In this document: positions 1-10,217 of the stretch, one piece after another
Layout: each line of letters starts with the position of its first letter
How positions within the stretch are numbered: position 1 is the first letter of the stretch
From: Melieria omissa
Lineage: Eukaryota; Arthropoda; Insecta; Diptera; Ulidiidae
Assembly: GCA_963971225.1 (NCBI GenBank)
Contig: OZ020268.1
Span: forward strand, 53,866,404-53,930,403
Direction of reading: 5' to 3'
DNA: 64,000 bases
Notes under the pieces: generated by a model
What the model was told of the DNA's origin: nothing
Databases searched by the model: none
What the model saw: the letters and a program-made list of their open reading frames with translations, nothing else
Translations under genes and position numbers: made by a program

Positions 1-1
1 G

Positions 2-865
2 CAGACCAGTGCGGCCACATTGTCGTCGAAGACTAGTAAGACGAAAATGAAAGGCCAACAGACCGGCACATCAGCATTACCGCACAAGACCAGCGAAATG
101 TCATTGACGCCGAAGGCCAGCTCGGAAGCATTGCCGCGTAAGACCAGCGCAATGTCATTGACGCCTCATACCAGTGCGGCGACATTGTCGCCCAAGACTA
201 GCGCAATGTCACTGACACCTCAGACCAGCACGGCGATATTGTCGCCCAAGACCAAAAATTCAGAAGGCATACATACAGACAGCAGCATGATAGAAAAGGG
301 AAGAGAAACTGATGAACTTGAAAGTGTAGCATTGTCAGCCAAGAGCTCCTCTGAGACCGGTTTGGATTCGAAGACATCTGGCCTTACCATCGTCACATCC
401 AAAACCAGCATTTCGACATTGTCACCCAAGAACAGCACTCCGGAAGGGGTGGTCGGAACCGACAAGAAAGCAAGAGGCCGAGAGGCCGACACACATGAAG
501 AGACGGAAGCAGATAATACCTGTTGTTGCAAGAAAAAGCCATATAAAGCGAAAAGTATCTGTGTATGCGTATCTAAGTTCAGCAGCAATTCCGATGTAGA
601 TGGCTCAGAGTACATTACTGAAGAAGAACCAGACTATAGCATCGGAAAAGACTCACAACGTCGGCATCAAAAAAGTCCTGTAACAAGCCAAAGCCCTGTC
701 CAGCCAAGTCAAGATGGAATACGTGAAGACTATATGAGCCTAGCAACTTCTAAGAGCACATTAACTGTTGCAAGCTACTATAGTAGTAAAAGCAACATGA
801 TTAAAGCGCCCACAAAAAATCCCGAGCACAGTCGAACTATCAAATTCAACTATCACGGAGTATAA
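2..865 (+). CDS. 3' end of a Ser/Thr/Lys-rich repetitive protein (partial)
   Basis: The frame is open from the window edge to a TAA at 863-865, leaving 287 visible codons; the start lies outside the window. The first part is a tandem repeat of 18 residues (54 bp) at about bases 85-250, with units close to KTSAMSLTPHTSAATLSP. After an acidic stretch comes a Cys cluster, CCCKKKP (about 520-545), then a second short one, ICVCV. The tail is rich in Ser, Lys and Tyr. No membrane segment is visible. The SKTS wording and the CCxKKP box resemble the giant protein encoded at 11349-19979 on the same strand, so I infer the two are related. I do not recognise a family. Function unknown; a structural role is inferred only from composition. 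Confidence 0.7.
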   Translation, partial: QTSAATLSSKTSKTKMKGQQTGTSALPHKTSEMSLTPKASSEALPRKTSAMSLTPHTSAATLSPKTSAMSLTPQTSTAILSPKTKNSEGIHTDSSMIEKGRETDELESVALSAKSSSETGLDSKTSGLTIVTSKTSISTLSPKNSTPEGVVGTDKKARGREADTHEETEADNTCCCKKKPYKAKSICVCVSKFSSNSDVDGSEYITEEEPDYSIGKDSQRRHQKSPVTSQSPVQPSQDGIREDYMSLATSKSTLTVASYYSSKSNMIKAPTKNPEHSRTIKFNYHGV

Positions 866-1258
866 TAACAGTGTGAAAACGAAATATTAGCTACCAAATT
901 GTTATTTCAAAGTGTGGCAACGTCGGTTATTTGATGAATGCTAGACACCATGGCATAGTTAAGTTAATCGTAGTTAAGCAATTTCCCTCAGGCGTTGCCT
1001 CCACAGAGGTATTATACAACATTTAAGAAAGAGTATGTTGCTATTTTGCTACGTCAAGTACAACAGATAACCAACACTACCACTTATTGGAATGCCCCGT
1101 TTTGCTTGGATGTTTGTGTGTAATTAAACGTGTGTGTGTCGTATTCAAGTTTAAAATGTCAAACACACAACTAAATACAATTTCTTTTAACTAACCTTTA
1201 CTATAAGTATTGAGAATGTGAGCTGTTGGCGATTAGGTTATGATGTACAATTGATGCA
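866..1258. other. Intergenic, no feature seen
   Basis: No convincing coding frame or RNA gene was seen here. It contains the presumed 3' UTR of the preceding gene and ends in the 5' target-site duplication of the SINE that follows. Confidence 0.5.
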
Positions 1259-1659
1259 ACTGAGGCCGGCATCGATAGCCCAGCGGGTAGCGCGGTGACT
1301 TCTCATACCGAGCGCCCCAGGTTCGATTCCGGACTCGGGCTGAAAAAAAAACGCTCATCTACTTCTATCGCTATCCACATGAAGGAGATGAGAATTACAA
1401 GAATCGCACAAGTGCGCTCTTGTCAGGCAATGGCAAAACCTCCAAGTGTGAAAGAAAAACTGCCAATCGCCGTTCGGATTTGGCGTTAAACTGTAGGTCT
1501 CCTCCCCTCCCTTTCCCCATCCGTTTGAAATGTGTGTTGTATCACATGTTGGAAAAAACAGTGCATTTCATACCGGTGGAATTTGTGGTATCACAACGGG
1601 CCCGTTAAGAGCCCTAAGTGTATCTCATATAGAGGTAGCCACTGCAACCTAACCTAACC
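1259..1659 (+). mobile_element. tRNA-derived SINE with target-site duplication
   Basis: The head carries RNA polymerase III promoter boxes: an A box around 1276-1290 (TAGCCCAGCGGGTAG) and a B box at 1320-1330 (GGTTCGATTCC), as in tRNA genes. A unique body follows and the element ends in an AACCTAACCTAACC tail. A direct repeat flanks it: TACAATTGATGCA at 1246-1258 and TACAACTGATGCA at 1660-1672, with one mismatch, as expected for insertion by a LINE-type reverse transcriptase. The 3' part (about 1583-1659) matches a second, truncated copy at 44708-44789. Confidence 0.75.
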
Positions 1660-1905
1660 TACAACTGATGCAGAGAGACTTTGATATCTTGCCAGATATA
1701 ATTGCTGCTGTCATAGATGAGGGCGAGACAATATACCATGATACAAAAAATAAAGGTAGAGCCAATGCTTCTTCTCAGCCACAATGTTGCGCATCTGACA
1801 ATAAACGATTTTTTGGCGTCCTCCTTTGAAAATGTGCAACCGTACTGTTCTTAGAATATTTTTTTAATACTTCAATGCATTATCTGCTGTCGAATAAGCA
1901 TTATA

Positions 1906-3153
1906 TCAGGTCAGTCCATAAGTTCGTGCGTTTTTCTGAGGTGGTTTTAAAATAAATAAAATAGGAGTTTTCAGTATTTATTTATCAATAATATATTTTC
2001 CTGCATTATTTACAATGTCTTCCCAATGTTTAGGCAAATTTGTAATTCTGTGCTCAAAAAATTGTTTGTCCTTGGAGCCGAAATACGCGTCGATATCCCT
2101 TTTATAGCTCCTTTTCAGGTGTAGTTCTTATTACCCATATGGGACTGAAGTCCGCGGAAAAGGTGATAATCGCAAGGATAATCCGAGCTCATTCAGCTTG
2201 TCTAAGGTCTGTCTTGCGGTATGCGGTTTTGCGGTTTTTCGTAGTGAAACAAAAGTTTGCGTCTATTGGCTAAAGGCGGTCGAGTTTTTGCAAGTGCTTC
2301 ATTCAGTTTGGATAGTTGATGGCAATAATAATCAGCTGTGATCGTCTGGTTTGGTTTCAGCAGATCAAAATAAACGACTCCGGTCATATCCCACCAAATA
2401 AGCAGGAGAATCTTCTTGGGGTGAAGGCCATCTCTGGGGGTTGGGGCTGGTGATTCACCTTATCTAACCACTGGCGTTTGCGAACAAGATTGTTGTAAAG
2501 GACCCATTTTTCATCCCCAGTAACAATACGGTTCAAAAAGCTCTCATTTCTAAGCCGCTGCAGCAGCTGAGAACACACATTCACTCTCTGCTGTATTCAC
2601 ACTATTTGTGACAGGAAGTTTATGCGGAACCCATTTTCCAAGCTATGGAACCTTGCCCAAGTGAATCAGGTGCCTGTAAACTGTTCCATGTGATGAATTG
2701 AACCTTCCAGCCATCATATCGACTGTCAAACTTGGCTCTGCTTCCACGAGTTCCAGCAAGGCGTCGGAGTTAAGGACCTAAGGACGACCAGAGCGTGGGG
2801 CATCCTCAGCGTCACAGTCACCACTTCGGAATTTGGAAAACCACTTTTACGCAATCCTTACACTCACGGCATTCTCCCAATAAGCTGCGTTTATTTCTGC
2901 AGCAGCAGTTGTTGCATTTTTTCCACTTTTATAAAAAAAGTACAAATTATGCCTCTTATACTCGTTCGAAGATTCCATTTTATTTTTTAACAAAGCGTGC
3001 GTCTATCCGCGATTAAAATCACTTGTTGAATGCACAATACACCAGGGAAAATTAAAAAAATTCCGTTATCTACCACGAATCATTTTTTGTATGCAAAAAG
3101 CGCCTATTCTGAAACTATTGGGAAAAAACGCACGAACTTATGGACTGACCTGA
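1906..3153 (-). mobile_element. Degenerate full-length mariner transposon
   Basis: Perfect terminal inverted repeats of about 30 bp start TCAGGTCAGTCCATAAGTTC, and TA target duplications lie at 1904-1905 and 3154-3155. At 1,248 bp the length is normal for mariner. The transposase reads on the minus strand in several frames: an EDAPRSGRP-like linker near 2770-2810, then RIVTGDEKWVLYNN near 2490-2540 (the region of the first catalytic Asp), then DYYCHQLSKLNEAL further on. Frameshifts and stops break it, so it is an inactive copy. The motif wording suggests the mellifera/irritans side of the mariner family; the subfamily is inferred. Confidence 0.88.
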
Positions 3154-3607
3154 TAATTTTTATACTTTCGCCTAAAATATATTAGTCACAGTGAAGGTCT
3201 ATTCTAAAGTTTATTAGTTTATTTTAAAAAAGATCTTAAGACCTTAAATATCTCTAATTTCATATTATATCGAAGTAGCATCACGACACACGCTTTTTTG
3301 GATCATGGTACATAGTGAAATAAATAAAGTGAACCATGAAATGAAATTGAACCAGATACTGACAACTCTCTTGAATCGGCATGCTTATTTTATGTCACTA
3401 TGAAAAACATTTCAAATGCTTAACTCTTTTTTTATTAAAAAATTTTGTTTTCCTGGTGAAAAAAGCTGAAAGCAGCTGAACAAACAAAACGCAAGCAAAA
3501 CGGCAAAATATATCAAGAAGTAGAACAGGTAGATTTTGCAATTGTATTTTTATTTTGTAATATGTTGTAATTCGTATACCTAAGTATACAGTAAAATTTT
3601 TCAGAAA

Positions 3608-3852
3608 ATGCCGAATACATCTTGCGCACTGTGTCGGACTGCTCGTGGGAGTTCGATACCCATGTACGCAGTGCCGTTTAGTACGCAACAACAAAGGAAG
3701 TGGGAGGAAATTTGTAAGACCAATTTTGGCACGAAAGCAAGGCTTTGTGCAATGCATTTTAAAGAGAGTGACTTCAAAGATTCAATGGGCAAACGGCGAC
3801 GACTCCAATCTAATGTGGTGCCGTCGAAGAACCTCCCAGAATCCACCCTACA
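3608..3852 (+). pseudogene. THAP DNA-binding exon of the P-like transposase
   Basis: An ATG at 3608 opens a C2CH zinc-binding THAP domain. Cys6 and Cys9 (SCALC) pair with Cys47 and His50 (LCAMH), with Trp32, the AVPF segment and a terminal NVVPSKN that stands for the AVPTIF box. In P elements this domain binds the transposon ends. A possible splice donor (ACA/GTAAGT) follows at 3853; without splicing the frame stops at 3854-3856. The other frame continues with a Leu/Lys stretch (LTKDNILLRKQLL) that could be the coiled coil usually found next. This is part of the decayed element; a domesticated THAP protein is possible but unsupported. Confidence 0.8.
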
Positions 3853-3931
3853 GTAAGTTAACTAAGGATAATATTCTTTTGCGAAAACAGCTTTTGGTGT
3901 AATGTTTTCTTCAATGAATTTATAACACATA

Positions 3932-4856
3932 CCTTCTGGTCAAATTTGACCAGGAAATTGTAAAAAAAACAAATTTTTCATTCATTTATTCTTCAATATT
4001 TATTTTATCTCCTTCAAAATAATCACCATCGGATGCAATACACATATGCCAACGTTTTTTCCACTCTTCGATACACTTTTCATAGGCCGCTTTCGGTATG
4101 GCTTTCAGCTCCCTCTGCGAATTCTCTTTGATGGTTTCAATCGAATCAAAACGCTTTCCACGTAGCGGTAATTTGAGCCTAGGGAACAGGAAAAAGTTGC
4201 ACGGAGCCATATCTGGCAAATACGGTGCTTGCGGAACGACATTCACGCTATTTTTGGCCAAATAATCGCGCACTTTTTGCAAAAAATTCAACTTTTTCGG
4301 AACAAGTCGCGCTGCAACACGTCTCATTTCCAAACATCGTGTAAAATGGTTTGAACTGATGTTTTTGATATTTCAAGCTCTTCAGCTATCTCTCTTTGAG
4401 TCACACGACGATTTTCAAGCACTGACGCCATCACTTTTTCGATGTTTTCGTCATTAATTGATGTGGATGGACGAGCGGCATGAGGCAAGTTTTCGACCTC
4501 TGTACGACCCTCTTTGAACGATTTGTACCATTCATATGCCCGTGTTCTCGACATAGCAGACTCGCCAAAGGCTTTATGCAACATTCTCAACGTTTCGGCA
4601 CAAGAAATTTCGTTGCAAAGACAAAATTTAATGCAAATTCTTTGATCAACAGATTCAGACATTGTAAAATTCGCAGAACAAACTCGAGGTAGACTTGTTT
4701 ACACAGCTGTCTTAAACATACTAATGCACATATCGCGCTAAAAATTAACATGGAATGCTATAACAGTGCTACCAACCTTATGCCATCAGAAATTTGACAA
4801 TATTTGGTGCGCGCTTCATTTAAATTGAAAATTCCCGGTCAAATTTGACCAGAAGG
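3932..4856 (-). mobile_element. Internally deleted mariner nested in the P-like element
   Basis: Inverted termini CCTTCTGGTCAAATTTGACC lie at both ends, with TA duplications at 3930-3931 and 4857-4858. Each terminus holds a perfect 14-bp palindrome, GGTCAAATTTGACC. On the minus strand, 4662-4324 encodes the N-terminal helix-turn-helix half (EWYKSFKEG, REIAEELEISKTSVQTILHD). The overlapping frame 4333-3986 encodes the C-terminal end (VVPQAPYLPDMAPCNFFLFP, LKLPLRGKRFDSIE). The catalytic middle, with the TGDE and HDNA motifs, is missing, so this 925-bp copy is non-autonomous. The reading frames are otherwise quite intact, suggesting a fairly recent insertion. Confidence 0.87.
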
Positions 4857-4916
4857 TATATATGTAACTGTAATAGGTGTGAGCCACAAACTGGAAGTTG
4901 TGGTATTGAAACGTCG

Positions 4917-6251
4917 CACAATGGGGTAAACATGCCAAAAACCCGCGCATTGCCTATTTTATGCTGTAGAATCTAAACGGTTAAAGATAAATACCTCAAA
5001 TTTGGACACCTCCTTCAACACTCTTCAGACATTGGCCCACCATAATTTTATTTTATTTACTGTACCGGCACCCGACAGTCGGCAATTAGGCACTTTTAAA
5101 ATCTTCATTAGTAAGAAACAAAACCAAAGTTAAAGTATTTAAATCGACCCAAACTGACTTATGAATACTCTAGATTGTAGCCACGCCCCGATTTTTCGCC
5201 TCCTTTCATAAAAAACTCACATAAAACACATACATTTAAACAAAAACCATTTGATAAGGGTTGATACGGCTCATAACTGGTTAATGGGGAGTACCACGCC
5301 CACTTACCGTTATAAATAACCACAAAAGGGCAGATGACGTTGGTAAGTATATAAATATAATAAATTTGCCCAATTTAACCAAGTATGCTTATATGGCAAC
5401 CATACTTAAAAGTGGGCGTTCAATGCCCATTTTTACGTCAAAGTTTGATTACGTCACTCGTAAATTCCGCACAAAGTTTTATTGAAATTAATTGCCTTTT
5501 TCAAGAATCATCCTGCGTACCCGCCGAAAAAATTGATACAAAATATTTTTTTTTGCATATTTATTAATTCAGGTGATAAATCCCATCTATTTTTACTTTA
5601 TTTATTTTCTTTAATACTATATATATGCATCAAGTGTTATAAACGTACCGACCCATACGCGCGTTAAAAAGTTTTCAGTTCATATATATTTGTTTTCTTA
5701 CTAAGAGAAGTGAATAAATGTCCAAAAATCTAACCATTCCGCAGCTTTCCGCAGACAAGTTGGGTATCATTTTTTTTATGAAGGTTCCTACTTACCTTCC
5801 TTAAAGATTTTCGAGTATCCATGATTATCCATAAAAGTTATACACCACGAAAGTAGGACATTTTCCTAAAAAAATCGTCGTTTTTGCCCAAACTTTGAGA
5901 ACTGATATCTTTACAAGAAAATGTGCCATGGAAAAGAATTATATGTCAAATTAAATGTAGGAATATGCTTATTATATGTACCAAAAATTATTTGATTATA
6001 TTTAAAATAACGATTTAATTGACATTTCAGCATCACCATCAAAAAAGTAGCATCGACAAAATGAAATTGAGTATAAAAACACCCAACTTTGAATGGCTAT
6101 ACAGCAGCCAGTTTCGGTCCAATTTACATGCAAAAAGCATTTTCTGATTGCAACATGCATGTAGATTACTAAAAATCAAAAAAAAAAGTTAGGCCCGTAA
6201 CTTTAAGATTAGCCGTAATGCGCGGCTTTTCAGCATGTTTACCCCATTGTG
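4917..6251. mobile_element. Transib-like non-autonomous element nested in the P-like element
   Basis: Inverted termini begin CACAATGGGGTAAACATGC and continue, with a few mismatches, into AAAA[AG]CCGCGCAT. The 5-bp duplication CGTCG sits immediately outside both ends (4912-4916 and 6252-6256). Known Transib elements have CACWRTG-type ends, 5-bp duplications and a preference for CGNCG-like targets, and all three fit here. No transposase frame is visible in the 1,335 bp, so it would need help in trans. The A-run about 20 bp in resembles the nonamer position of recombination signal sequences, but that is only a likeness. Confidence 0.72.
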
Positions 6252-6261
6252 CGTCGTCTGG

Positions 6262-7458
6262 GCTATCCAACTGTGGTATTATTGAAATGTCTGATGCGAA
6301 AATTTTTTACTTTAAATGCAATTTTTGCACCGAAGAATTTATTTTATGGGTTTGGGCAAAATTCATCACCCATATCAAAAATGAGCATAATGGAAGCACA
6401 CACTTTACCAGCAGCAAAAAAACATACCAACACACATCTCAAACCGTGTAAGTTATCAACAGATTAGAAATAGACTAACTATTTACATAAATTTACATAT
6501 AGAGGCGAGGAAGTTCAAGTAATAGCAATGCTAGAGCACCTTACGTCCTTGCAAACTTTATAAACAAGCGTATCAAAGATATTCACGGAAGGTCAAGTGC
6601 GAAAAATGCAAGCTGGTAAAAATATACGCTGGGAGTGGCAAGACATCGCTTCAGCAATAACATTCCATGCAGCTGGCCCAAGGGCCTTGTTGAAAAAAGG
6701 ATTTCCGCTTCCAAGCCCATCCACCATAAATAACTGGGTCAGCTCTTTACCATTAGAGGAGGGCCTTTTGACAAATATCATAGATGTGATGCGGCACAGC
6801 GACTTGACAAAGGAGGAGAAGCTATGCATGTTATCCTTCGATAAAATGAAGGTTTCATCTGTTTATGAAGTAGATCCTCTGAGCAATGTGGTGCGAAAGC
6901 CATGTAATTATGTTCAAGTCGCTTTAGCACGCGGTTTATTATCGGCTCTAGCAACCAAGGTCTTTGGAGAGAGCTGAATATTTCTATTTGTAAGTGTAAG
7001 CGTATGTATTTTCTAATACAACGGCAAGCGCTATAGGACGATGCTTTGCTGGTGGAAAAGAGCTTTACAATGCTTGTGAATGTGCGGACTTTATTGAATT
7101 GGTTAACAATTGGTTTAATGTTTTAAATTCAAAATTAACTTCAGTGAAAGATACACCTTTTAAAAAACCATGTAGTGGTACTGACGAACAAATTGGTGCG
7201 TTACAGAAAATGACCGATATAATGTCGAAGCCGATTATAGTTAACAAATCAAATTTGGCGCCATTTCAAAAAGGAATTATCATAACAAATACATCTTTAA
7301 TTTTACTATTCGATTACTTGAAATCAAAATTCAAGTGTGAATATATTTTAAACCAAAAATTGAACCAGGATATTTTAGAATACTTTTTTGGGGCAATGAG
7401 ACAAGTCGGCGGTTTGAATGGCCTTCCTAGCCCAGTTAGTTTTAAATACCGTCTATGA
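6262..7458 (+). pseudogene. Central and C-terminal P-element/THAP9-type transposase remnants
   Basis: The host frame resumes just after the Transib-like insertion with a C2H2-like segment (CNFCTEEF...HIKNEH, to about 6451). A segment at about 6560-6974 carries IRWEWQDIASAITFHAAGP and LPSPSTINNWVSSLP, typical of the P-element transposase region after the THAP and coiled coil, then DKMKVSSVYEVDPLSNVV. A third segment (about 7032-7455) ends with LNQDILEYFFGAMRQVGG, the most conserved C-terminal motif of P/THAP9 transposases. A TGA at 7456-7458 interrupts what should continue (KYLF). Short introns and mutations are both possible between the pieces. Confidence 0.78.
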
Positions 7459-7511
7459 AAATATTTATTTGGTAATTTTTCATATTTGTTATTCTCCTAA
7501 GCTTTTCTTTT

Positions 7512-8085
7512 TAACGGCTTATGGATTTTCAGCTAGAAATATAGTTTTACTAAGTACAACCTTAAATGTACAACTGAATACAACCGATTTAAATAATATG
7601 GATGATTCAAACGATTTAGAAAATGTCTTTAGCAACATAAATCTAGAAGATCAAAATTTGGATAGTAGTTTTGATATAAGTAACTTCGAAATTTATGATA
7701 TACAAGATGACAAAAATCAAAGTGCTATAAATGATTTGCATGAAGATGGTTTGATACGTTGCCGGCTATATAATACGAAAATTAAAGTTAAGTGATCACA
7801 TATCTTCCGAGAATAATTGTACATGGATAGACCAGTATGGGGGATCTGCTTTAATAAAACCAACTCGTTCCTTTCTTAACAAAGTTTTACAGTTAGAAAA
7901 TATATTCATAAAAATTAACAATAATGAAATTTTATGTGTTAAAAATCGATCCCAAATTTTAATTGAGCATAGTTCTGATAGTTTACTTTTTGATGAAACC
8001 AAAAAATTGTTTTATAAGTGCAAAATTCATTTTAGAATTAAGTATTTAAATAAATTATTAAAACAGAAACAGTTAAAGCAGAAAT
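7512..8085 (+). pseudogene. C-terminal tail of the P-like transposase
   Basis: After the in-frame stop at 7456-7458, coding-like sequence resumes as an acidic Asn/Asp-rich tail ending with a stop near 7792-7795. A last segment to about 8085 carries LFYKCKIHFRIKYLNKLLK. This last motif is closely matched by FFKCRIHFRIKFLNRKIK in the second P-type element (20869-21422), which supports reading both as the transposase C-terminus. Confidence 0.65.
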
Positions 8086-8576
8086 AGTTTGCAAATAAAA
8101 AGATGTTTACAGCTGTTACTTGAACATATATATTGTTATCTATTGTATTGTTATTATTCATTGTTATTCACATTGTTGTTTCTATATTCAAAAACATGTT
8201 AGAAACATGCAAAAATCATTAAAAAATATGTTCATTGCAATTTGTATACTGTCAAATTATAATAGTTGATAATATAAATAATCGTATCGTTTCATATTTT
8301 CTTAAAACAAATTGAGCTCTAAAGATTTTCATTTTTTAATATGGGAAATTGCTTGGAGTGCTTCAAAAAAATACTGTATGAGCAAAGGCAAGTTCCAGCG
8401 AATTTTCACATTCAGCGTATATACATATTTGATTTGATAACATTCCTTGAACAGCAAACTCAAACGGGTTAATTCAAAACGAATTGACGTGAAACAAATT
8501 TTCAAAGCAATTGGCTTTTTTTAAGCATGCCTCCCCCTAGCTGGTTCATTTTATTTATTTCACTATGATCATGGTA

Positions 8577-9315
8577 CAGACACAACATAGTTCAAAAATG
8601 TTGTGTACAGTTTAAGGTTTCCATATACGATCGGTATCTGCACTTTCAGAGCTGACAGGAAGTGTATCTTGCTACTAATACTAAAATCGGGGAGCTTGCA
8701 ATCCAGACTAAATGTGTTTTTTTTTCACTGCTTATAACAGGCTGCGAGATTTTTATAAGCATTTGTTTAACTCTAAGAAGATGACGAGAAACTTTTGGTG
8801 ACTTTGAAAAACATTCATCGGAGCCACAGCACAGTTATGTGCAATCGTACTGCTTCTAAGATGTGCGAAAAACATCTTCAGCAATGCCGCTTTTAATAGT
8901 TTGAGCTAATCATTAGAATATGACTGTGTACCCAAGTTCCCAAGTTTTTAATCTAACTATATTAAAAAAATTACCAATGATAGTTTTGTGGTGGAGAAGT
9001 AATGTTTGTTCGGGGAAAAAAATTGTATGCCAATAGGAGGCGTAATAGAGGATGTAGAAAGTAGAAGGCCTAGAGGCCTGCTTGGGAAACAAATCCAAAA
9101 AAAATCCTATATGAAATTTTTTTGGGTAATTAAATTACATTTTTAATTTTTTTTTAATATGTGTAAACATAAATAATAGTTTCAGTTCATACGCTTAATA
9201 CGCAAGAATTAGAAAGGGGTAGGACTAAGGCTAGTGGTAATGTGTCATGGGGTAGTTTATACACTGCTTTTGTGGGGCCTATAAACTAGGAAAATTAAAA
9301 AAATCGGTATAAGTA
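8577..9315. other. Intergenic, no feature seen
   Basis: AT-rich sequence between the P-like element and the next MITE. No coding frame, RNA gene or complete repeat could be supported. Confidence 0.5.
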
Positions 9316-10215
9316 GGGGAATTCTTTGTAAGGTGCCACCCCTGCTCGATTTCGAGGTTCCAGCAATCCAAGAAAAAAATTCCTATTGTCATTTAAGGTA
9401 TATATGTCAACATCAATTTTAATGTGGTTTTTGAGGGAACAGACGCAAGTGTCAAATTTGGTTAAGAAAAAACATAAAAATGAAAACAGAAGGTTTTTCT
9501 TGCGGGGAAAAAGTAACCAAAAACTTATAAAAACGAAGGTAAATCTCAGTGTTGGACTTAGTTTTTAATGGTTTTTCATAATCCGAAATGATATCCGAGC
9601 ATATCGTAAAAGGAACAAATTTATACAATGATTTCCAAAATGGCATAAAAATGTAAAGTGCCACCTTTTTTTCTTTGTAAGGTGCCACCCTCCTTTTTTC
9701 ATTGTTTTGTGGTCCTATACGGTAAAATGACTTTTTATTGCTCGGAATCGTCATTACAATGAATTTAAAGTGTTCTTAGTCAATTTTTCTCTAATCCTAT
9801 CATGAGGAATAAATTAGTTCAGTTTTGTTTATTAATTTCCATACAATTATTCGTTTTATTCGATACCATTCAATTTGCATTTTGCTTTCGGTCATTTTCT
9901 ATTCAATTCAAATTAAATTCAAAAATCTTTCGTAACTTTACTAAATCATGCATTTTTACTTGAGATTTTTACGTTTTTAGCGGTTTTTTAGGGGGTGGCA
10001 CTTTACATTACAAAATTTTAGGGTGTCGATTTTGAACACTTTGGGAAATTGGCTGTAAAATCGTATTTACGAAAAACTCAAATGAAGTGTTACCTTGGAT
10101 CATAGCTCTTTAAACCCTCTTTCCAACGGTATATTAACATTGGCGATACGTTAATTTTCTAACGAGTAATGCACAAAAAAGCTATGGGGTGGTGGCACCT
10201 TACAAAGAATTCCCC
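9316..10215. mobile_element. 900-bp MITE with TA duplication and iterated internal motif
   Basis: Perfect 25-bp inverted termini begin GGGGAATTCTTTGTAAGGTG, flanked by TA on both sides (9314-9315 and 10216-10217). The inner half of the terminus, GTAAGGTGCCACC, recurs inside with at most one change: 9653-9665 and 9677-9689 on plus, and 9994-10006 on minus, so five copies point inward from both sides. No transposase is encoded. The iterated motif could be a binding site for the mobilising enzyme, which is inference. The superfamily is not assigned. Confidence 0.8.
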
Positions 10216-10217
10216 TA

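Larger units (their letters stand above)
3311..8567 (+). mobile_element. P-superfamily DNA transposon, decayed, with two nested insertions
   Basis: Terminal inverted repeats of 26 bp with one mismatch (3311-3336 and 8542-8567) begin CATAGTGAAATAAATAAAGT, close to the known P-element end CATGATGAAATAACATAAGG. The duplicated target TCATGGTA, 8 bp as in P elements (extendable to 9 bp, ATCATGGTA), lies at 3302-3310 and 8568-8576. A sub-terminal inverted repeat GGCATGCTT/AAGCATGCC lies at 3378-3386 and 8523-8531. Inside, in order, are a THAP domain and several pieces of P/THAP9-type transposase on the plus strand. A mariner (3932-4856) and a Transib-like element (4917-6251) have inserted, so the original element was about 3.0 kb. 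Stops and frame changes make it inactive. Confidence 0.88.

Noticed and set aside
1268..1340. A tRNA gene
   Set aside because: The A and B boxes are good, but the sequence is the head of a longer unit with a tail and target duplication, so it is a SINE.
1645..1659. Telomere-like AACCTAACCT repeat
   Set aside because: Only two to three units, and a similar tail occurs in the other SINE copy; it is the SINE tail.
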